This document shows positions 44,852 to 52,427 of a DNA stretch of 64,000 nucleotides, piece after piece. The stretch is taken from positions 30,722 through 94,721 of the forward strand of contig JAJUJQ010000008.1 of NCBI GenBank assembly GCA_029265255.1, in the 5' to 3' direction. Position 1 is the stretch's first letter; the number at the start of each line of letters is the position of its first letter. This DNA comes from Spirochaetota bacterium (GTDB taxonomy: Bacteria; Spirochaetota; Spirochaetia; Treponematales; Rectinemataceae). Under the pieces are notes generated by a model. It was not told the origin of the DNA. It did not search any database and saw only the letters and a list, made by a program, of their open reading frames with translations. Made by a program: the position numbers and the translations under genes.

Positions 44852-45940
44852 ATGTCTGAGGCCGCTGTTTCGGGAACGAGAGTCGTTCGGGTTGGGAATG
44901 TGCTGATGGGCGGCAATTGGCCCGTCAGCATCCAGACCATGTGGAAAGACCCTCTCTCCCCGATTCCTGAGGGGGAATCTGAGGCGAGACTGAGTATTGT
45001 ATCGCGCCTTGAATCACTCAAGGCACTTGGATGTCATATCGTCAGATTCGCGGTTCCCGACATGGAAGCGGCAGAGTCCCTCGGGCATCTAGCAGCGGCA
45101 GCGCCTCTTCCAATCGTTGCCGATATCCACTTCGATTGGCGTCTTGCCTTGCGCTGCATGGACTTCCCAATCGCCAAAATCCGCATCAATCCGGGAAACA
45201 TCGGAGCAGAATGGAAAGTTCGCGAGGTCGCGGCCAAGGCAAAGGACAAGGGCATTCCGATTCGGGTCGGGATCAACGGAGGCTCCCTGCCAAGAGACCT
45301 TGAACACGAATCCAACCCTGTCGAAGCTGCTTTGAAGGCGGCGGATCGAGAAATCAACGTTCTCGAAAGCGCGGGCTTCTTCGATATGGTTATTTCTCTC
45401 AAATTGAACGAACCACAGCAGGTCATTCGCGCAAACGAGCTGTTATCGCAACGGTACCCCTATCCTCTGCACCTGGGGGTAACCGAAGCGGGCCCATTGG
45501 TTGCCGGAATCGTAAGAAATACCGCCGCGCTTGTGCCGCTCCTCCAGAAAGGCATTGGCGCGACGATTCGTGTGTCTCTTTCGGACTCGATGGAGCGGGA
45601 GGTCATCGCGGCCAAGGAGATACTCGCGTGCGCCGGCAAAGCTTCACACGGAGTGCGGATCGTTTCTTGTCCGAGATGTGGGCGTGCTACCTTTGACACT
45701 CATACATTCACTGCCCGATGGATGGATTATTTATACAAGATTGATAGCGATATCACCATCGCGGTCATGGGTTGCGTCGTCAATGGACCAGGCGAAGCCC
45801 GCAATGCCGATCTTGGTATTACGGGAGCAGGTGATGCGGTGCTTATTTTTCATCAGGGAGAGATTGTGCGGCGTACCACCATCCACGATGCAGATGTGGC
45901 ATTCAAAGAAGAGCTGGATTCATTGATGCGGAAATCCTAG
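44852..45940 (+). CDS. ispG: 4-hydroxy-3-methylbut-2-enyl diphosphate synthase
   Basis: 362 residues. Catalyses the penultimate step of the MEP isoprenoid pathway. N-terminal barrel with MGGNWPVSIQTMWKDPL, then a C-terminal domain with the [4Fe-4S] cysteines in SCPRCGRATFDT (about 273) and CVVNGPGEARNADLG (about 308). Start ATG 44852 chosen since upstream in-frame codons overlap subunit K. Only 25 bases separate it from the V-ATPase operon, so read-through is likely. Confidence 0.95.
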   Translation: MSEAAVSGTRVVRVGNVLMGGNWPVSIQTMWKDPLSPIPEGESEARLSIVSRLESLKALGCHIVRFAVPDMEAAESLGHLAAAAPLPIVADIHFDWRLALRCMDFPIAKIRINPGNIGAEWKVREVAAKAKDKGIPIRVGINGGSLPRDLEHESNPVEAALKAADREINVLESAGFFDMVISLKLNEPQQVIRANELLSQRYPYPLHLGVTEAGPLVAGIVRNTAALVPLLQKGIGATIRVSLSDSMEREVIAAKEILACAGKASHGVRIVSCPRCGRATFDTHTFTARWMDYLYKIDSDITIAVMGCVVNGPGEARNADLGITGAGDAVLIFHQGEIVRRTTIHDADVAFKEELDSLMRKS

Positions 45941-45988
45941 ACCGCATGCATGCCTTTCTATCACAAATCCCGAAATCTACTAACTTCA

Positions 45989-46312
45989 CTATGGTTCGAG
46001 CTTGCTCTGTTCCCTGATCTTGCAAATCATCGTATCGATCAATTCTTTAATGAATGGATCACTGATCGAATAGACCCGTCGCGTTTTCTTGACTTCCGAA
46101 GAAACAATCCCATAGCGCTTGAGTATGGCAAGATGCTGCGATACAACCGGTTGTGGCTGTTCGAGGCAGCGCCATATGTCACCGACACATGGTACTTCTT
46201 GATGCGCGATGAGGCAGAGAATCTTGAGGCGGATAGGATGGCCTATCGCCTTGTATTTCTGAGCATAGGGAATGAGATATGTTTCTTCACAGGGTTTCGA
46301 TTCCTTATCCAT
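45989..46312 (-). CDS. ArsR-family transcriptional regulator
   Basis: 107 residues, winged helix: YKAIGHPIRLKILCLI, then the recognition helix CLEQPQPVVSQHLAILKRYGIV and wing EVKKTRRVYSISD. Cysteines at CEET, CLIA, CVGD, CLEQ are scattered and a metal site is not evident. The predicted promoter would start the transcript within a few bases of the ATG, so the message may be leaderless. No neighbouring target is obvious. Confidence 0.88.
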   Translation of the reverse strand: MDKESKPCEETYLIPYAQKYKAIGHPIRLKILCLIAHQEVPCVGDIWRCLEQPQPVVSQHLAILKRYGIVSSEVKKTRRVYSISDPFIKELIDTMICKIREQSKLEP

Positions 46313-46321
46313 AATGCCGAT

Positions 46322-46350
46322 ATTATATATTCAAAAATGCAATAACGCAA
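46322..46350 (-). promoter_or_regulatory. Promoter for the ArsR-type gene
   Basis: Minus strand TTGCGT at 46350-46345, 17-base spacer, TATAAT at 46327-46322; only nine bases separate the -10 from the ATG. Confidence 0.6.
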
Positions 46351-46370
46351 GGAGAAAATTTTATCTATTT

Positions 46371-46811
46371 TCAAAGCGCATTAGAAGACTTGATGATCCG
46401 AGAGGCTTTTGCCACGAGCAGGCTTCCAGGTGAGCCGTGCCGGGTACTATTTGCGGAAGGATACTGGGCTTGCTTTTTAAGAGAAAGAAGGGAAAGAATT
46501 TGTTCAGGATCAGACATGAATGCGCGTTCTGAAACAGTAGCCGCGCATTTCCAAGGCAGACTGGTATTGCCGATTACAAGGAAGCGACAATGCCTGAGGT
46601 CCTGCGAAAAACGAAGTAATGCAGCAACAAGATGAAGATGCAGCGGGTAATCCTTTTCCCGAACGAGAAGTATATCGGGACCCATCTCGTGAATCTGGTC
46701 AATGAGCCTGAGGACATCTCTCACATGAACGCAATGAATTTCATGTTGCTCGAAAGTCTCGCGGGCAACGCGAAAGAGTGTGAGGTCTTCGGTCAAAATC
46801 AGTGCAATCAT
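46371..46811 (-). CDS. Receiver-like protein of unknown function
   Basis: 146 residues. The alternation MIALILTED, IHCVHVRDV, PDILLVREKDYP and CRFLVIGNT resembles a response-regulator receiver fold, but the phosphoacceptor aspartate expected after PDILL is replaced (VRE), so it is a pseudo-receiver at most. The C-terminal 40 residues are Ser-rich. No output domain. ATG 46811 was chosen over an upstream TTG; the ribosome site is weak. Divergent from mfd. Confidence 0.5.
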   Translation of the reverse strand: MIALILTEDLTLFRVARETFEQHEIHCVHVRDVLRLIDQIHEMGPDILLVREKDYPLHLHLVAALLRFSQDLRHCRFLVIGNTSLPWKCAATVSERAFMSDPEQILSLLSLKKQAQYPSANSTRHGSPGSLLVAKASRIIKSSNAL

Positions 46812-46894
46812 ATCGTTTCGATTCCAAAAGGCGCCGGTAGCAATCAACCGGGCACCTCAGTATACTGGGATGAACTCCGAAAGGTCAGCATACG

Positions 46895-49800
46895 ATGAAA
46901 CTTGATGCTTCGCAAGCACTCATGGAACGGCTTTCGCGCCAGCGTGCTTTGGGATTGATCGCAGACAGAATAAAAGAAGACAAACTACCGGTCTATCTAC
47001 AGAATTCGGAAAATACCCTCCTTGCCCTTGATCTCGCGATTCTGGCAAAAAGGACGGGCAAACGTTTTATCGTTGTCCTCCATTCAGAAACGGAAGTTGA
47101 GGAGTTTGCGAGCGACCTCGCAACGGCAAAGACAGATGTATTGATCTTCCCATCATGGGCAGGCGCACCCTATCGGCCCTTACCTGAGCGTTCCCGCATG
47201 TTCGGTGATCGAGCGTCAGCACTTGTCTCCCTTGCTCGGGGAGAATATCAGATCGCGGCAGTATCCGCTCGTACCCTTGCCGTGCCTGTGCCGCCTCCAG
47301 ATTATGTTGCGCAAAATATACTTGTGCTAGAAAAGGGGCAGATATTCGATCCTATTGCGGTGGCAGAGAAGCTTTCTTCTTGGGGATATCTTAGAGTCCC
47401 TTCGATCAGCCTTCCGGGAGAGTATGCGCTGAGAGGCGAAGTGCTCGATTTGTTCATGCCTGGCGATCAGGCAGCTGTCAGGATTCATTTCGATTTTGAC
47501 AAAATAAACAGGATTTCTTCTTTTGATCCTGTGAGCCAATCCGGCCATGAAACGCGGTCGCAGGCCGTCTTGCGACCGCTCAGGGAAGTGATATGGGATT
47601 CTGCAACACTAAGGTCCGTGAGGAAAAATATTAAGGAAATTGCAGGATCTGAAGAACAAAGCGAGCATATACTGGAAAAGCTCGAGGCTGGGGTACGATT
47701 CCCTGGAGAGGAATTCTGGTTTCCATTGGCATTCGAACACAGATACAGTCTTGCTGAGTATGCAGATGATCGGACAGTGCTCGTTTTTGCCGCCAGCGAG
47801 CGAATTGAAGCCCTTGCGGAAACACTAAGGAAGGAATACGCATCCTTCTACCGGATTGCGCAAAAAGAAAACCTTGTTCCTCCACCAGATAGAATTCTTT
47901 GCAATATTGCGACATTGAGATCTGAAACGCGTAATGCGCTTTTATGTTTTGCGCTGAAAGGAGAGGAAAAAGCGCAAGAGCGCATTGCTCTGGGAGCGGA
48001 AGCTCCCAGATCATATTTCGGCAATATTCGCCTTTTCAAGGAGGAGTTGGAAGGGTTTAAAAACGATGGATATCTGACCTGGATCGCCGCTTTCACAAAA
48101 CCGCAGGCGGAGAGAATTGCTTCTCTCATCACCGATGAATCGGTATCGGTCTTGGAAGGTCCTTTCTCGTCGGGATTCATTCTCCCGGAACTCCGTCTGC
48201 GACTAGTCAGTGAGCACGAATTGTTTGGACATCGGAAGCATGTTCCTCGTTCTCTTGGACATGCGCGAAGTCAGGTAATCGATAGCTTCATAGAGCTCTC
48301 TCCGGGGGATTACGTCGTTCATGTCAATTATGGCATAGGAAAATTCACCGGCATTGAACGAATCACAGTGCTAGGACTCGAGAGGGATTACATCAGAATC
48401 GAGTATGCGGGTGAAGAAAAAGTGTTCGTGCCGATAGAACAAGCGAATCTGGTACAGCGATATATCGGCAATGAAGGCGAAGCTCCCCGTCTCGACTCGC
48501 TCGGTTCAAAATCATGGGAAAATCGAAAGAAGCGCGTCAGTAAGTCGGTTGAGGAGCTTGCTGAGCGGCTTATCAGAATCTATGCCCGTCGCAAAACCGC
48601 AAAGGGTTTCGCGTTTCCTCCTGATACCGATTGGCAACTGCAGTTCGAAGCGAGTTTTCCCTACGAGGAAACAGAGGACCAAATACGATGCATTGAAGAA
48701 GTAAAGCGCGACATGGAAAGCCCTCGCCCCATGGATCGCCTTGTGTGCGGTGATGTAGGTTTCGGAAAGACAGAAATTGCCATGCGAGCCTGTTTCAAGG
48801 CCATCTGTGCGGGCAAACAAGTGGCATTCCTCGCCCCGACCACCATCCTTGCCGAACAGCATTATGAAAATTTCATGGAACGAGCATCTGACTTCCCAAT
48901 TCGTGTAGCGCTGCTTTCAAGAATGATCGATCGAAAAACCCAGACAAAGATTCTGAAAGGGCTCGAAGATGGCAGTATCGACATGGTGATCGGAACCCAC
49001 CGCATTCTCCAGAAAGATGTCCGGTTCAAAGATCTGGGGTTTCTGGTGATCGATGAAGAGCAGCGCTTTGGTGTCAAGGACAAGGAACGTCTCAAGGAGA
49101 TGAAGGCAGGTATCGACTGTCTCACCTTGACTGCAACGCCTATTCCCCGCACCCTTCATATGTCCTTGCTGAAAATAAGAGACATGTCAGTGCTCAAAAC
49201 ACCGCCTCTGGAACGTCAACCCATACAGACGATTGTCGAGGAATTCTCTCCACAGATCGTCGCAGGAGCAATACGGAACGAAATTGCTCGGGGCGGGCAA
49301 ATCTTTTACCTTCACAACAGAATAGAAACGCTTCCTGAGGTCGAAATCTTCATCAGGCAGTTGGTGCCCGAAGCCCTTGTAGAATCAGCACATGGCCAGA
49401 TGGACGCTCGAGACCTGGAGGCGGTTATGCACCGCTTCATCCATGGAGCCTTTCATGTCCTCGTATCCACCACAATCATTGAAAACGGTATTGATATTCC
49501 GAATGTAAACACGATTATCATCGATCGCGCCGACAATTATGGCGTTTCACAGCTATACCAGCTCAAAGGCCGGGTAGGGCGTTCAGACCGCCAGGCTTAT
49601 GCCTACCTTCTGTATCCCGATCGCCGCGCCTTGAGTGAGCTAGCAATGAAACGCCTGCAGATCATTTCCGATTTCACCGAACTTGGTTCTGGATTCAAGA
49701 TCGCATTGAAGGATCTTGAAGTACGCGGTGCGGGTAACCTGCTTGGAAGAGAGCAATCGGGCGATATCTATGCGGTCGGCTTCGATCTGTATCTTAAATT

Positions 49801-50290
49801 GCTCGATGAAGCGGTAAGCAGGCTCTCTGGGCTTGAGGAGGCTGAGGAAGAACCATACCTGGAATTGGAATATTCAGGCTTTATTCCAGACCATTATATT
49901 TCCCATCCGATGATCAAGATGGAAATATACAAGCGCATTGCCTCGGTTTCGAGCCAGGAGGAAATAGACAGCCTTCATGAAGAAATGGAAGAACGCTTCG
50001 GCCCAATTCCAGAAGAGGCGCTCTCGCTCCTTGCGCTTGCCGAAATGCGCGTCCTGTGCAGACGGCTTTCCATATCAAGCCTGCGAGAGCGAGGAGGTGT
50101 GGTGACTATCGAATTTTCGAAGGTCTCCAAGATATCGGTTGAAAAGCTGCTGAGACTGATTCGCGAATCATCGGGGGCCATCCGGCTGGATCCTTCAAAA
50201 CCGAATGCCATTCAAGTCATGACGCGAGCGATCGGCCTCAAGGAAAAAAGCGCGTATCTCAAAGAAAGACTATCATTTCTTGCGGGGTAG
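46895..50290 (+). CDS. mfd: Transcription-repair coupling factor Mfd
   Basis: 1131 residues. N-terminal UvrB-like region (LPSWAGAPYRPLPERSRMF-type segment, LRVPSISLPGEYALRGE), RNA-polymerase-interaction domain around 465-530 (GDYVVHVNYGIGKFTGIERI), translocase motifs GDVGFGKTEIAMR (about 620), VIDEEQRFGVKDK, TLTATPIPRTLHMSL, TTIIENGIDIPN and QLKGRVGRSDR, and a C-terminal regulatory domain. Displaces stalled RNA polymerase and recruits UvrA. The 3' end overlaps the convergent methyltransferase by 18 bases. Confidence 0.97.
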   Translation: MKLDASQALMERLSRQRALGLIADRIKEDKLPVYLQNSENTLLALDLAILAKRTGKRFIVVLHSETEVEEFASDLATAKTDVLIFPSWAGAPYRPLPERSRMFGDRASALVSLARGEYQIAAVSARTLAVPVPPPDYVAQNILVLEKGQIFDPIAVAEKLSSWGYLRVPSISLPGEYALRGEVLDLFMPGDQAAVRIHFDFDKINRISSFDPVSQSGHETRSQAVLRPLREVIWDSATLRSVRKNIKEIAGSEEQSEHILEKLEAGVRFPGEEFWFPLAFEHRYSLAEYADDRTVLVFAASERIEALAETLRKEYASFYRIAQKENLVPPPDRILCNIATLRSETRNALLCFALKGEEKAQERIALGAEAPRSYFGNIRLFKEELEGFKNDGYLTWIAAFTKPQAERIASLITDESVSVLEGPFSSGFILPELRLRLVSEHELFGHRKHVPRSLGHARSQVIDSFIELSPGDYVVHVNYGIGKFTGIERITVLGLERDYIRIEYAGEEKVFVPIEQANLVQRYIGNEGEAPRLDSLGSKSWENRKKRVSKSVEELAERLIRIYARRKTAKGFAFPPDTDWQLQFEASFPYEETEDQIRCIEEVKRDMESPRPMDRLVCGDVGFGKTEIAMRACFKAICAGKQVAFLAPTTILAEQHYENFMERASDFPIRVALLSRMIDRKTQTKILKGLEDGSIDMVIGTHRILQKDVRFKDLGFLVIDEEQRFGVKDKERLKEMKAGIDCLTLTATPIPRTLHMSLLKIRDMSVLKTPPLERQPIQTIVEEFSPQIVAGAIRNEIARGGQIFYLHNRIETLPEVEIFIRQLVPEALVESAHGQMDARDLEAVMHRFIHGAFHVLVSTTIIENGIDIPNVNTIIIDRADNYGVSQLYQLKGRVGRSDRQAYAYLLYPDRRALSELAMKRLQIISDFTELGSGFKIALKDLEVRGAGNLLGREQSGDIYAVGFDLYLKLLDEAVSRLSGLEEAEEEPYLELEYSGFIPDHYISHPMIKMEIYKRIASVSSQEEIDSLHEEMEERFGPIPEEALSLLALAEMRVLCRRLSISSLRERGGVVTIEFSKVSKISVEKLLRLIRESSGAIRLDPSKPNAIQVMTRAIGLKEKSAYLKERLSFLAG

Positions 50291-51112
50291 CTGCTTCATA
50301 GAATGCGCTACGGTGTTTTTTCGAATATCATCGAGCCTCGCAGATATTCCGAAACAGAATACGGCGGGTATTTCAGGCAAAGATGCGGGGAATTCACGCC
50401 AATGTGATACCGGCATTACATGAATAAGGGGGCTGTCACTTCCAAGATTGGCAGCAAATACGAGCGTAAGCTCTTTAGGAAGAATTCTGACGCACGCTTC
50501 CCGCGTACGTTCATTTCGATATGGTGTTTCGATGAAGATTCGCGCTTCTCCGTCTCGAAGCGCGGCTCGCCCTTCCGATGCAAGCATCGATTCCATTTTC
50601 GCAGGCTCGACGGGGAGATACCCCATAAAGCGGAATTTCTGGCCGTTCAATCCGGACGCAGCCAGTGCCAGAATGATGGAGCAATCTGTACCGATTGGAA
50701 CCACCCGGATCAAGCGCCGATGGGCTTCTGCGACAAGGGCAGCGCCCGGATCCGCGATACACGGCATGCCGGCATCAGGAAGCATTCCGCAGTTCAGACC
50801 TGTGTTTAGTTTTGCCAGTGGCATTTCCAGATCCTCGGACGTGGAATGCTCATTCAGTAATGAAACGCTTATGCGAGCCATATGTTCGAGGCTCAGGATC
50901 CTTGAGAGCAGCCTTTGCGCGTTATGTTCCGATTCTACAATGAAATGATCTATTTTTTCCATAACAGCAAGCTGTGAATGAGGAATTGACCTTTTAAGCA
51001 GAGATGGTTCCCAATTCTCGATCGAGTATGGAATCAGAGGGGCCGGAAGCAGATAGAGCGTTCCTGATTTATTGTTCATGGTTTTCTGAAGGTTCGATGA
51101 ATTGATATTCAT
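50273..51112 (-). CDS. SAM-dependent methyltransferase, RsmI-like (tetrapyrrole methylase fold)
   Basis: 279 residues. Contains GMLPDAGMPCIADPGAALV, the hallmark of RsmI/YraL rRNA methyltransferases, RVVPIGTDCSIILALAASGL and IFIETPYRNERT. RsmI methylates the 2'-O of C1402 in 16S rRNA; this protein has an extra N-terminal stretch and differs from canonical RsmI at the start (LYLLPAPLIP), so it may be a paralogue. ATG 51112 chosen because GAGGCGG precedes it. Follows the FAD-subunit gene by 15 bases. Confidence 0.78.
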   Translation of the reverse strand: MNINSSNLQKTMNNKSGTLYLLPAPLIPYSIENWEPSLLKRSIPHSQLAVMEKIDHFIVESEHNAQRLLSRILSLEHMARISVSLLNEHSTSEDLEMPLAKLNTGLNCGMLPDAGMPCIADPGAALVAEAHRRLIRVVPIGTDCSIILALAASGLNGQKFRFMGYLPVEPAKMESMLASEGRAALRDGEARIFIETPYRNERTREACVRILPKELTLVFAANLGSDSPLIHVMPVSHWREFPASLPEIPAVFCFGISARLDDIRKNTVAHSMKQLPRKK

Positions 51113-51127
51113 AATCCGCCTCATACC

Positions 51128-51949
51128 CTATCTGAGCGCTTCGAGGGCTTCTTCGATACAAAGAAGAACGATATCCGCGTCCAACCACCCGCATTTTTGA
51201 AGACTTTCCTTATACAGGCGAAGGACTGTCTGAACAAATTTTGATGAAAATGGATATGATGCGGATATGATACGCTGCTCGATCTCCGCATCACGGAATA
51301 CACTCCTTCCCGCGATGGTCAGTCTGAATTGGGAGATAGATTTCCTGCCGAAGGAAGCTGCGCATACAAGGGTTATGCCATTCCCGTAAGGGAATGGACA
51401 TATTCCAGCGCTTTTATGATACAAAAAATCGATTGCTTGCAAAGGAATTCGTATTCGAAGAAGCAAGGGATTAATTTGCGATTTGTCGTGCTTTTTCAAT
51501 TCGGCTAGTTGCCACATGCTCATTTTTTCAATGCCGCCCTTCATTCGCAATTCGAGTTCCGCATCAAGAGACGCGAGAAGCGGCCAGAGAGTTAAAAAAG
51601 AACGATCGTACATCAAATGGCCGCCGATGGTCGCCATATTGCGTATTGCAGGAGTGGCGATTGAATCGAGGAGCGAATGAATCCTTGAATGTATGATTCC
51701 GAATACATCCTGAAGTTCGGCAAGCGGGCACGCAGCGCCAATCGAAATAATCCTTTCGGTCTTATGGACTGTATGAAGGTCCGGTATTCGGGATAGCGAA
51801 ACAATAGCAGAAGGAAAAGAAAGAAACCTGGTACTTTGGAGAATTCCAAACGTAGTGCCGCCGGCGACGACACACATGCTGGAGATATCGTTTTGAACCT
51901 GAAAAAGCTCCTGCAAGGAAGAAGGAAAGTAGATCTCGCTCAGGTTCAT
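51128..51949 (-). CDS. FAD-binding subunit, CoxM/xanthine dehydrogenase-like
   Basis: 273 residues of the molybdopterin-dehydrogenase FAD family. Both flavin contacts are recognisable: VVAGGTTFG (about 27-35) and RNMATIGGHLMYDRS (about 101-115), followed by a C-terminal CO-dehydrogenase-flavoprotein-like domain. Start overlaps the [2Fe-2S] subunit stop by ATGA and has AGGAG. In canonical enzymes it passes electrons from [2Fe-2S] to NAD+ or a quinone; here the upstream subunits appear altered. Confidence 0.82.
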   Translation of the reverse strand: MNLSEIYFPSSLQELFQVQNDISSMCVVAGGTTFGILQSTRFLSFPSAIVSLSRIPDLHTVHKTERIISIGAACPLAELQDVFGIIHSRIHSLLDSIATPAIRNMATIGGHLMYDRSFLTLWPLLASLDAELELRMKGGIEKMSMWQLAELKKHDKSQINPLLLRIRIPLQAIDFLYHKSAGICPFPYGNGITLVCAASFGRKSISQFRLTIAGRSVFRDAEIEQRIISASYPFSSKFVQTVLRLYKESLQKCGWLDADIVLLCIEEALEALR

Positions 51950-52425
51950 GAACGGACTCCTGTCTTGCCCAGGCGAGATTCGGCGTGTTCGAGAATCGCA
52001 GCAAATTCATCTGCGGCTATATGCCATGGGTGGATATTGCGCAATGCCTTCTCAATAGACGCTGGAAGACGTGCTTCGCCCTTCCTAATCAGCCAAATTC
52101 CTAATAGATATAATGCGGTGTTGGCAGGAGGGGGGATGCTCAACGCCGCGTGGCTGAATTCTGCTTTGAGCGCGGCATACTCTCTTGTCTCCTCAAAATT
52201 TTCAAGTGTTTCAACGGCATGGTCTCTTAAGAGAAAGGCAGGGAGCACACAGGAACATACTGGTTTCGATTCAAGAAGAATGAGACAGCCGCCGCAATGC
52301 GCACTCATACAGGATGGATGAAGGCTTGCAATACCGCATTTGTTCGCAAGAATATCCACTGCGCGATCAGCGCTGGTAATCGATACCTTCGATATCTTTC
52401 CATTTAACATGAATTCGATATTCAT
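51946..52425 (-). CDS. [2Fe-2S] subunit, CoxS-like, lacking the second cluster
   Basis: 159 residues. The N-terminal plant-type ferredoxin domain keeps C39-x4-C44-x2-C47-x11-C59. The C-terminal helical domain is present in outline (ETLENFEETREY ... ALYLLGIWLIRKGE ... AADEFAAILEHA), but the two motifs that bind the second cluster, normally CGFCTPG and CRCTGY, read IPPPANT and IHPWHI, so all four cysteines are gone. Start has AAGGA and lies just after the large-subunit stop. Confidence 0.82.
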   Translation of the reverse strand: MNIEFMLNGKISKVSITSADRAVDILANKCGIASLHPSCMSAHCGGCLILLESKPVCSCVLPAFLLRDHAVETLENFEETREYAALKAEFSHAALSIPPPANTALYLLGIWLIRKGEARLPASIEKALRNIHPWHIAADEFAAILEHAESRLGKTGVRS

Positions 52426-52427
52426 GG

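Noticed and set aside
50273..51112. Cobalamin-biosynthesis methyltransferase
   Set aside because: The fold is shared, but the GMLPDAGMPCIADPG segment is that of RsmI-type rRNA methyltransferases and no corrin genes are nearby.
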